In this document: positions 35,801 to 45,826 of the stretch, piece after piece
Numbering within the stretch: the first letter of the stretch is position 1
How the letters are laid out: every line of letters begins with the position of its first letter
Assembly (NCBI GenBank): GCA_010645155.1
Contig: JAAGOF010000220.1
Location: 1,128,145-1,192,144, forward strand
Direction of reading: 5' to 3'
Length of the DNA stretch: 64,000 nucleotides
Source of the DNA: Tigriopus japonicus
Taxonomy: Eukaryota; Arthropoda; Copepoda; Harpacticoida; Harpacticidae
Position numbers and translations under genes: made by a program
The notes under the pieces: generated by a model
What the model saw: the letters and a program-made list of their open reading frames with translations, nothing else
Database searches by the model: none
Told to the model about the DNA's origin: nothing

Positions 35801-38800
35801 ACCAATGAGTTACTGTTGGCAGATTTGTACAACCCTTGAATAGTGGGTTGGTCAGGAATAAGGATTTCTCCCGACAGCTTCAATCCGATCCCCAACAGGA
35901 TTCGAACCTACGCCGTCTGGGGAAGCACTTACACTCGGCACTTTTTTTAAGAACGCGCTAGTACGCGTGGCCACTCTGAATAGTATTCAAAAATTTGTCT
36001 AATCCTGCCTTAAATGCTGTTAGAGGATCAGCTCCTACATATTCCCGACGAAGGCAAATAGGCAACAAATTGAACAATGAAGGAGCCCGATAAAGAAGAG
36101 AGGCGGACTTCATTGAACGAACTAGTCTCGATTCCCTTGGATTTGGAGGTGCTCTCAGAACGCATGTAAAGCCTCTACGATCATTACAACTGATCTCAAA
36201 TCTTGGGTTAGGACAGAGCCCATGAATGCTCTTGAATATATATAGTATCAGATACCTTTCATACCTTCTCTGAATACTGTTCAATCCTAAATTCCACTTT
36301 AATATAAAGGCTTCTTAGCCTAATCTAAGTCTTTGTATTGGCATATTTTTTTGGATAGTTTCGTTAAAAACTGTTGTTTTGTTTTGCATGAACGCTTGAA
36401 TATTATGTTTAAACTAAATTATGTACTCAAAATCAAATCGAACACAACATTTTTTTGAATTTAGGAGGAGAATTTACGATTTTATTGTGCAAGAGGCTCC
36501 ATCAAAAATAAATTTCGGCGTTCTTTGAATGCCAATCTTTTTCTCAGTATCTGCGTGTAAATGGTCGAGAGCACAGGGTGTCAATCGAGGCTTGATTTTT
36601 TGGCAAAAATTGCAAGGGAGACGTGTCAAAATATTCAAGAACAAAAAATCCTTAATATCTTACAACAACCTAATTAGCTATTGGCCTAGTAAATTAGAGG
36701 CCACAATTATGTGATAAGTGAGCATAAACGTTTGTACGTGTGCAAGGTTCAATTCAAGTTCAGCTCGTCAGTACGACTGGGCTCATTGTAATAAAATTGA
36801 GATCATCTCTGGCTGATGATACGATTGATAACCTTTTGTTTTTGCGATCCTTCCTTCTGCGTAAGAATTACAGTATAATAAAACGGCGTCTCTCTTTTAT
36901 TTTGGTCTATTGAATTTTCCGAAATTACTCGTTTCAGTTGCATAAATATTAATCGATTATTGATTAATCGATATTTTTCCTTAATCGGATTAACTGATTA
37001 ATCGAAAATCGCCCCTAGTTTGAGTGTGATTTGTGAAAGGCACCTTTGACTTCCCTTCACATTCCTTTCTACTTGAAAAGTTTGATGCCGGCCTAATATT
37101 TAATGATGCCGGGCAGGAACTGGCATCAAGCCTAAAAAAGCTCGAAATGACCCATCAGTGAAAACCAATTAATGCTGGCATTAACACATGTAACGGAGGG
37201 TCAATGTGAAAACGCACGTCATTATTCAAATGCAATAAAACAAATATGCACTAGCAAAATACATTTTTCAGAACATAACTTCCAACATAAGGAAACATGA
37301 GACGTCAACAATCAATCTAAGGGGTAGGATAAAGTGATGGCATATGAATAAAAGCCACTTTCTGCCACCAGGCAGAAATTGGTGGCAGAAAATGGCATTT
37401 ATTCGTGCAAAAAATGTGGCAGAAAGTGGCAGAAATTATTTTTCCTAGAAACTCATATAAACCAATATATTCAATACTTAAAGGGATAAAATTTGGCACT
37501 TTTGATGTCTAACTATGGCCTTACCATCCCTACAAAAGCTCATTGCATCGAAGAAGGAAGACACAAGTTCGTGAAATCGATCGCCTCGATTCGTTTTTGA
37601 ATTTCCCTCGAAGTCAGGGTGGTCAAATTAAGCACTCTGATTTCGTCTTAAATATGTACCGAGAGTTAGAACTTGAATGCGATTTAATGATGTAATTCTC
37701 GTGCACTATGTGAACACAATATTTTAGAATTGTAGGTTTTTAAAATGTTTAAATATCGTAGATGCAAAATGTTTTCAAAATTTAAATACTATAGCCTAGG
37801 GTACATTTTTCAAATCCAATTACAACACAGTCATACAAAGACCATTTGAAGAAAATACATGTTATTTTTATGTCAAGTTTGTTTACTCAAATATAAATAA
37901 AATTACACACTGACTTTCTAAGCTTTTACAATTGCAATGTTTGATGTATAAATTACGAATTAACATTACGTTTAATCAAAGGCTGATTTGCAGATGCTTG
38001 CTTGCTATAAACCGAATTAGTTTAAAATGCATGACTATAAAACCAAAATAATAAAATTCGAAATTTAGTCCAAAACAAATAATTTTCGTTTTCTTTTAAA
38101 AAAATGATATTTGGGCTTTACAAACAGTTGTAACAAATACTTCCTGGGACGCAAATCATTAATTTATTCGTTTCATTAATTATGCTATTAATTAAAAAAC
38201 ATATGATATCATCAAGCATTCTAGAAAATAAGGATAATCTTATCCTTATATCTGATTTCAACACAATTTATTATTTAAGTGATTTAAGGGTGCAAGATAA
38301 ATATTTTTTGCAATACCCGTATGATAATTATATAACCAATTTGAAATATGATAAAGTATATCAAAGGAGTTTTTCATTTCTTCGCAAGCGAGTTTCGTCA
38401 TAATTTTGATTGAAGTTCTTATCTCAGTCTGAATTATTATCACTAGGATTATCATAGGATTAATTATTATCACTTCAGACGAATAAACTTCGTCTTTTCT
38501 CATTTGTTTTCGTCTATTTTACCTTTATTCGTCGCAATTTTTTTCCCGTCTAAAAACATTTTTCTCCCGTTGAACTTTATTCGTATTTTTTATCTTCTCG
38601 AGCAATTTCATTCGTCTTTTCTTATTTAATAGGCCAAAAACTTGAATTTTCTTGCATTTCAAGCTCTTTAGGCGTTGCTTTCAATTTTCCAAGCAAAAAA
38701 TAACTTTGAAGAAAGTTCAACGCCAAAGCTTAAGGCAAAGTAATAATTTGATTGTCAGTTGCGGTTTTGCACCAACAAAATACAATCCACACTTATAAAT

Positions 38801-41800
38801 CAACTTGTACTCGTGGTTTTGCCCAACAGACACAGAAAGAAAAGATTACTTTTGGGTTGAAAAAACTTTCTGGCCATGAGAAAAATTAATGTATCTGCAA
38901 ATCTGACTTCAGTTCTACTGAAAACGCTCCTTAAAAAGAGGCATTTTTGAACTCTTGGTTTTCATTTGACAAATACATGTACTACCGAAAATTTCTTGCC
39001 CATTAATTACTTCCGTTTTTTAATTTTTAGATTTCGCCGTTTTTGCACAAGCAGGCAGATTTTCCACGTCAATAGAGACATACATTTCGTCTATTTTGTT
39101 AACGTTTTTTTTTCGTCTGTATGGCCACTTAATATGTCTTCTTTCTTATCAATAGTTTCATTCGCCTTTTTGGGAAATTGATTCGATTTTATGTCTTACA
39201 AGTAAGGTTTTTGTTTTCGTTTTTTTGTCTAACGGGATCTTTCATTCGTCTTTTTTCGTCTTATCAGATAATTCTATTCGTCGCTTTTTGTTTAACTTTG
39301 ACACTTTTATTCATCTTAACTTCCTGTCCCTAATTATCTTTATATGGGACGTTAAAAGAATGATGGATTTTTAACCAGGAAATATCCTGTGAAAAGACAA
39401 TTAAGCAGCTACCTTGAGATATAGACTAAGTAATGACATTAATACATGTGTTGAAGTGTTCAAATGTTTTCAAATGCAATGTGTTATTCTAATTATTTTA
39501 GCACCAATGTTTTCATATTAATTTTGAGTTGATATTTGTTACTTTAAAGTATTTGTGTAAATTTTAATTACTTTTGACTCTTTTAATCTCATTCTACAAA
39601 CTCAGATTTGAAGTTGAACATCAATCTATACATACTTTGTCCATTAGCGTCCATTCTCTACCATTTTCTGCCATTTTCTGCCACTTTTTGCCATTTTCTG
39701 CCACTTTTTGCCATTTTCTGCCACTTTTTGCCATTTTCTGCCACTTTTTGCCATTTTCTGCCACCAAGTAGCAGAAAATGGCAGAAATTCAGTAAAATTC
39801 AAAATTTGCCATCCCTGGTAGGATACCATACTCTTATGTCTTCAATCAATTTCCAAATAGAAGCGTTTCCTATGTGTTCATGGATCTCTCGCCACATGAA
39901 TTCATGAAGGGGTCTGGGCCCACCACCGTGGTGGATTGAACTCCATTCATAGTCTTGAACCTGCCTAGCCTCAACTAAAGATGATTAGTATGACATTGAG
40001 GCTCAACTAAAGTCTCGAACCTTAACGTCCAGAAAATTTAGAAGTGTAGTTTTATATTTTATACTAAATCTGCACAAAACATGAAATACCCCAAAAATGT
40101 TTCCTTTTTCAGGCTATCAAACCCAAGACCAATTTCCGTCAGTGTCTTATATACCAGGATCCTAAACTTTTCGGGTTTCATGTTTATTGGCATTGCGTCA
40201 ATAGGTTGAGTGCTTTGGCTCTGTATTTTCCTTACTTGGTTTTAACTCTGGCATTGATGCTTGTGGTCTTGGAACGTCTTTTAACGAGGTTGGTACTTTC
40301 CTTTTAAATGGGGTTCCAGATTTCAAGCAAAGAAGATTTTCAACTCTAAAACAGATTAACTTTCTATTTTTCGTTTGAAAAAATAAATATAAAAAATAAA
40401 AAATAATAATAATAAATAAATATTCTCCAAATTTATGAAGCTTGGCATTTTAGGCCTCAACTTGGAAAAAGGACTAGCTTTTTGAAAACACTTCACCAAA
40501 AATATTCAAAAATTAAGAGAGAAATGAAAAAAAAACTAAAAACGAAACACTTGGGCAATTGGAGACCAATTTTTGCCACTTGGTCTACATTCTACAACCT
40601 AAGCCTTTTCCACTTTTTAATATTTGGGCCTAAAAGGCTTAGTCGATTTGCCAGAAATTTGCATCCCTACGCACAAACAATTCCCATTTAGTTACGAAGT
40701 TGACTCTTCCCAAATTTATTCTCAGATATTTGTGGACTGGTCAACGAATCGAAAAGTTCTACGAGCTTTTGGTGAAAGATGTTCTCAGCAATGGCGATAT
40801 TGAGATCCTGGATACCAAAGACAAGAAACAAAAGTGTCAACAGATCTTGTACGATTTCAAGAACTCCTCGTTCTTTTGCAAAGCCTACATCATTCAGACT
40901 CTTGTGAAGCTTTCCATTTGCATTTCCGTCCTACTTTGGAGTCTCCTGGATCAATGCAACTTGTTGAGAGAGAGTTTTCATACTGAATTTGAGTGCAAGG
41001 TGAGTTCAAGGATTCCATTGAAGGTTCTTTTTCATCTTGATGTTCCCAAATCATCCCTTTAGGTTTTTGACTATACTCACAGTTGTTCCATTCCTTCAAA
41101 TGGGATGAACATGATCATTTTCGACCTGTGCAATGTGGTTCTGTTCCTCATCGTGATTGATGCGTTTTTCAACTTGTTCTGGCATTATCGTTTCTATGGT
41201 CAAAGGCACACCTTCATTCAAACTAAACTTGGAACTCTCATTGAGAGCTACCGAAAATCCCAAGGTTCAGAAGAAAGGCTCCAGGCCTATTTTGAGTCAC
41301 CAGACCTTCAAATGCTGCTCAATCTTCTGGCTGAGAAAGAGGGAATCTGGGCAGCGCTTCTCATTTTATGTCTCTTTGACAATGATTTCAGGAGCGAGTT
41401 CAAAGTAAGTTAAAAACTCGAGACAAATGTTATTACTTCCAAACATTCTTTTTCTACATTCATTCGTCTCATTGGGTACGCTCCAAAGGGCATTGACATT
41501 GGTTTAAATCTTTTTTCATCCTTCAGGTTAAGGATACCAAGATCACATCCACAACGTCTGCCACCAGTTCCAGTAGAAAAAATATTACCCTAGCTTGGAA
41601 CGAGCCTTCGGCGGCCTTCTTTATTGGCGAAAACGTCACTACTGAGCATCTAATGTACGTTTTGGAGATCGACCCTCCCATTGACAAAGGAGACTCCAGA
41701 GGCAATGTGACAATGATGCCTGCATGCACAGTTGATGGGAGTTGCGTCTTTAACCAAGTCAAACAGGAGCCTTCCCCGCCCATTCCACCTCCCCCAATAC

Positions 41801-43963
41801 AAGGGGCATTTGCCCTGGGATCTTCTATTGTCAGAATGCACACTGGCAATGATACCACCACAACACCCAGGTAATTATTTCATCCTTTTCCTTGACACTA
41901 CGACCATTCTCTATGGGCCCACTTTTGTTCTAATTTTCTAGGCTCCCGTTGTCCCGGACAAGTTCAGAGAGTAGTAGGACTACTTCAAAAGATAGCTTAT
42001 TCTCTGATCGTTCCTACAAATCTGACAAAGAGGTGTCGATTGTGGACGGCGTCCACAGTCCGCCTAAATTTACCGAACAACTCTCCAATCGACCTTTGAA
42101 CCTGAGGCGCAAAACTGCCATGATTTTGGGACGAAAACGATCCGCAGAGAAAGCTCGGAATTTCAGGTGAACATTCTAGCTTCCATCATAAGCAAACCGA
42201 GAGGGCCTGACTTGCAGCTTTGACCTTAGGAGCTCTTTCAATGGCCTGAGATCGGACACGGAGTACGTTATCACTCTCAGTTTTGTCTTATCCGGTCGGA
42301 AATTGGGATCAGAATCCTTCACCATCTTGAGCCACGACAATCCAAATCGCAAGATTTCTTCCACCTATTCAGCTTATTCGAATGCCTCAGCCCCGCCCAC
42401 TCCAAAGCAATCAATTTGTGCCACTGAGAATCCCATGTTTTCGCGCCCTTTGCCTCATGAACCGGTTGCGCGGAAAATTAGTTTGCCGTCTCACCAAATC
42501 TCGTACAAAAGAATTTTCCATACAAGTGAGGATGTCAAATCCGCCCTTAGAGATGATATTGGTTCCAAACTTGTGGTTCTCGAATTCGTGGCAAGTTGGT
42601 GTGGGTTGTGTTCCATGATCAAACCTAAAATGGAGGTGAGTTGTAATTAGTGATGTGAAATCTGGGCTTGGGCAAGTTTTTTCACGGCAGGTTGCAAGGT
42701 AGGGTCACCTAATGGAGATTTTGTGCTTTGCTAACTAACTCAAGTAAACACAAATTTGAGGTAAATTTGCAACCCTGATCCAAAGTTACAAAAGTCAGGG
42801 GCGCGTTTCAGTGCTTCTTAATGAAAAACCGGTTTATGAAGATAGGTAGGCAGAAGGGAATTCCATTTCACTGAAGGTAAATTGGCGACCCCTGTGTACG
42901 ATGTCACGAAAAAAAGCTTGCCCAAGCGCCCAGGTCACATCACTAGTTGTAATTCCTTTATGTATCTTGGCTGGCCATCACATAGGAAAAAAGGTACAGG
43001 TGGTCTAGTCCTTTTTTGCAATAATTCTAACAGGGCACATTGACCAAAGAATAGCCATGCCGTTAATATAAACGGTATATACAAATATGGTATAGAATTG
43101 ACTTATCTAAGCCAAAGACGGACCAATTGCAATTCTTGTTGAAATCCCGAACAAATTATTCCTTCAAATGAAAATGTTTCTTTTTCTACGGCTAGAATCT
43201 CAAACACGTCAAATAATTTTGCCACACATTTCACTTTCGCTAAATAATTCTCTACATTTGCGATATTGATAGATGAAATATTCTGTAAAAATGAAGAGCA
43301 ATTCCAAATAGAGAATAATTCCAAATTAAATGACCAACATAAGGAGTATGCTCCTTACCGACTTTGCTACGATTATACAAGGATGACTTAACGAAGGTTA
43401 TATTACAGAATACCACTTAAGGCCGAGTTACTACAATGAAAATTCAACGGAACATTTACTGCTTTGAAATAACCTCTCATTTTACTACAATGCCAGGCCT
43501 TTAGGTGTATTTCTGTAATTCGTCCTGAGAGATTATACCACCTTTCAAGAAAAATCCTGTTCTTGCATGAACATCTGTAATTTCAAATAAAATAGTGCAC
43601 CTTATCGAGAACTGAAAAGAAATCATTACAATTGTGCAATAAAGGACATGTGAAAAGTCCCTGATCTATTTAGCTTTCCCTCTTGGATACATGACAAATG
43701 CCCATCTTTTCCAGTTATTGGCAGAGGAATATAGTGCCGGTGGTTTGGTGGATTTCTTCCAAGTTGACATCGACGAATGTCCCGAGATCTCAACCGAATT
43801 TGGAGTCGAGGTTCTCCCTTCGATTGTCTTGATTCATCACGGGGAAATTTTGGAGAGCTTCATCGGCCAAAAAACGGATCGAGTGGAGGAAGAAATCAGA
43901 AACTTTTTCGATCACAAACAACCAGCCAATCCCGTGGAACCAGAAGATCCCAAGGGCAGATGA
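32881..43963 (+). CDS. LRRC8/pannexin-like channel domain fused to FN3-like and thioredoxin domains
   Basis: Ten exons join in phase to 807 residues: 32881-33001, 34970-35132, 35197-35308, 40113-40288, 40726-40999, 41063-41404, 41527-41870, 41942-42166, 42218-42635 and 43715-43963 (TGA). Four hydrophobic helices (about 25-53, 165-186, 244-265, 298-320) and extracellular-loop cysteines (57, 74, 90; 281, 290) match the pannexin-like domain of LRRC8 volume-regulated anion channels, including LYFPYLVL at helix 2. Instead of leucine-rich repeats comes an FN3-like fold (NITLAWNEP...YVLEIDP; LRSDTEYVITLSFVLSGRKL), split by a 140-residue Ser/Pro/Arg insert. A thioredoxin domain follows, with WCGLC (713-717), QVDIDECPEIS and the cis-Pro loop VLPSIVL (P760). 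The predicted topology puts the C-terminus in the cytosol. Redox-linked channel control is inferred. Two separate genes are possible, but no stop or phase break supports that. The first ATG follows an acceptor-like site. Confidence 0.82.
33524..33683. repeat. MITE-like repeat in intron 1, copy A
   Basis: About 160 bp, roughly 90% identical to 43379-43538 in intron 9 of the same gene. Inside are inverted ends: ATTACAGAATAC(t/c)ACTTAAGGCC versus GGCCTTAAGCTGTATTTCTGTAAT. The repeat extends past these ends (caaggatgact.aacgaagg on the left, ctgagaaatta on the right), so the true boundaries are unclear. Confidence 0.7.
33727..33840. mobile_element. Short MITE with about 25-bp terminal inverted repeats
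   Basis: TTTCAAAAATACACACTGGG at 33727 is mirrored by CCCAGTGTGTATTTTGAAA ending at about 33839, and the complementarity continues inwards (tccgat, cattgtac). The total is about 114 bp with a small AT-rich centre. The flanks give no convincing duplication. It lies about 45 bp from the preceding repeat. Confidence 0.7.
35700..36555 (-). mobile_element. LINE 3' fragment, copy 2, interrupted by a SINE
   Basis: On the minus strand the frame SIQRRYERYLILYIFKSIHG, then LYRAPSLFNLLP and FKAGLDKFLNTI, is nearly identical to the LINE fragment at 14308-15025. The frame is broken near 35985 by a tRNA-like insertion (35867-35983). After it the LINE resumes with the DQPTIQGL-type sequence (cctgaccaacccactattcaagggttg, read on the minus strand) and the same 3' end (ttacagggaatcccattctttg). 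It lies in intron 3 of the channel-thioredoxin gene, antisense to it. Confidence 0.85.
35867..35983 (-). repeat. tRNA-derived SINE inserted in LINE copy 2
   Basis: On the minus strand there is an A-box-like gtggccacgcgtactagcgc and a perfect B-box ggttcgaatcc (plus 35898-35908). The interrupted LINE is intact at the same site in copy 1, which dates this insertion after LINE copy 2. A short duplication (about tattc) flanks it. It is a different SINE family from 4818 and 26605. Confidence 0.7.
38448..39345. mobile_element. Extra segment (about 0.9 kb) nested in hAT family B long copy
   Basis: The short family B copy reads ttattatcactatatggcac, where this copy diverges after ttattatcact and rejoins at atatgggacg. 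The extra segment is T-rich and carries many copies of attcgtctttt and relatives. It may be a second transposon or a part deleted from the short copy. Boundaries are approximate. Confidence 0.55.
39662..39772. repeat. Tandem repeat with 20-bp unit
   Basis: About five head-to-tail copies of ccattttctgccactttttg near the right end of the hAT family B element. The unit is the same motif that forms the subterminal inverted clusters of this family, so the array is an expansion of a transposon end. Confidence 0.9.
42649..42946. mobile_element. hAT-like MITE, family A (298 bp)
   Basis: A perfect 8-bp duplication TTGTAATT flanks it (42641-42648 and 42947-42954). The left end is AGTGATGTGAAATCTGGGCT and the right end is the complement of CTAGTGATGTGACCTGGGCG; both are followed inwards by cttgggcaag. 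It starts 13 bp after the donor of exon 9 of the channel-thioredoxin gene. Confidence 0.9.
43379..43538. repeat. MITE-like repeat in intron 9, copy B
   Basis: The partner of 33524-33683, same orientation, differing at roughly a tenth of positions. It contains the same inverted ends around attacagaatac. Two copies in one gene suggest local amplification of a mobile family. Confidence 0.7.
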
Positions 43964-45826
43964 TTAGATTCCGTAACAAACTCTTTACTGATTGTGCTCT
44001 CTAACAATTAATTTATTTTCACGAATATACAAGCTCTGAGCGACAACGTAACAAAACTGTTACCTCGATCTAAATTCGACTCTGAGTACATCCACTGCAA
44101 TAACATTAGGCAGCCCATTAGAAAAATTGAAGGCTGGTTTTCAATCAGGAGATTGGCAAGGTGAATGATTGTTTTCAGCAATGTGCACTAAACCCCTTAT
44201 TGTTCAAACAAATGCCCACTGATCATAAGTACTTTTTTCATTTAATTTTACGGATTCTTGATGAATCTGATGACACTGCTTATGGCACCACAATGTGCCT
44301 GGGTAATTTATGATGAATTTTGTGACCGTTTTCTACTTACAAAAGTGTATGTAGACTGTGAAGCAGAATTGACACGCCCAAACATGAAATAAAAGAAAGT
44401 GTTGCCATATTCAAATTAGTCCTGGCTAGCATTTTTGGGTGAAATGGTTTGCCATAAAGAGATTTATTTATAGGTTGATGACTTAATTTTTGGTAAAAAA
44501 TGTGCTGCTCAAATCACATGTGGCCTTCTGTCTATGCTTTGCTTCTCCCAAATTATACTAAGCTGCTCAATTTACAAGCATTTAAATGCACATTTACAGG
44601 ATTTGGCATTGAAATATATTAAATATTCAATATACTTCAAGCTCATTAGAGGTGTCAGTGTTTTGTTGTTTCAGAATTAGTAAATCCTTGTGTGTGACCA
44701 CAAAGTAGGAAAACTTTTGCATGCCCATGTCAGTCAGGAAAGAACATTCCACTCATCAGCTCATCAGTGGCTGAGGGACTATATTCAGTTGTTTTGTTAT
44801 GACGTCATCCAGCCAATCGGATGAATTGTAGGGCCCATAGAATAAACTGTGAGGTTTGTGTCTGAAATGCGCTTATTTCTGGAAGGTGCTGGGACTGTTT
44901 CATTGCATATGGAGGCTTTTTTGACAAGTTCAAAATTTGATCATGAAACTAAATATTCTTTTGAAAGTTACTTAACTCTCAAAAACTAAAATTTTCTTAA
45001 CAATTTGTCAATTTTGGCAAAAATCGTAAATAAAATGTGCAAAACAAGCTAACACCCGAAGTGCGAAACCTGCCCACAATCAAACAATTCAAAGATGCAA
45101 TCCGTACCATTTCTCTATAAATCATTCGTGCTAAAGTGATATTTCCTTTATAATTCAATATTTCTATTATCCAATACTCTCATATCGCCTTAAATGGTGT
45201 CGGAGTGGATTTAACAATAAACAATAAACAAATAAAGGTGAAAAGTGCAAAATGGCAGATAAATGGGTTTATGTTACCAAAAATCTTTTAACACTTTTTG
45301 CCCGTCCCTAATAAAATGTATACGATAAAATCAGTTCAAGATAAGGAATATAATTTTACAGGTTCAAGTTCGTCAATTGCTATGGATTAAAATGATATAT
45401 GTTGTGGTTTCTTTCGGTCCAAAATTTATCGTTTTAAACAAGAAACTATGAGGTAGAGTCGTTCTTTCAACTCATCAATATTACGTTTAAAAATCAATAC
45501 AAGTGTTTTGGTCTGTGTTCTAAAAAGGCATCTTACAATCCATGTCAAAGACTTGTTCTTCTTCAGATTTTTGTGCCTCTTAAGGCCTCTCATCACGTTA
45601 CCGTTGACTTTTCAGCAACCAAAACCTTTTAGCCTTGGCATATTTTGTCGTTGCATAGATAGATATATTTCCGAGACAATCTTCATTCATAACAGCGTTT
45701 CGACAACTCCTTCCCATTCGCGATTTTCCTCCCAAAAATATTCAAACATCTCTGTTATCGTCTTTGTACACTCCGAACCAGCAAATATCTGATTGAGCCC
45801 ATTCAAAGAATCAATCCTTCAATCAA
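43964..45826. other. Convergent intergenic region, channel-thioredoxin / GTPBP1
   Basis: Holds the two 3' UTRs. At about 45040-45240 there is a probable LINE 3' end. A 20-bp block, cactttttgcccgtccctaa, at about 45293 also occurs near 34858, suggesting a further dispersed repeat. Otherwise it is AT-rich without recognisable features. Confidence 0.5.
45040..45240 (+). mobile_element. Probable LINE 3' end with AACAATA-type tail
   Basis: The frame EVRNLPTIKQFKDAIRT at about 45057 resembles the last residues of LINE reverse transcriptases (RxLPTxxxFKxxL). After a short untranslated part the sequence ends in a simple tail (aacaataaacaataaacaaataaa), typical of LINE 3' ends. The rest of the element is absent. 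Confidence 0.5.

Larger units (their letters stand above)
37332..39817. mobile_element. hAT-like element, family B, long copy (2486 bp)
   Basis: A perfect 8-bp duplication GTAGGATA flanks it (37324-37331 and 39818-39825). The termini AAGTGATGGCA...TGCCATCCCTG are imperfect inverted repeats. Next to both ends are clusters of the motif ggcagaaa(a/g)tgg and its complement, which make subterminal palindromes. The sequence matches the 1251-bp element at 59688-60938 over most of its length but carries about 0.9 kb extra. No transposase is recognisable. It sits in intron 3 of the channel-thioredoxin gene. Confidence 0.9.
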
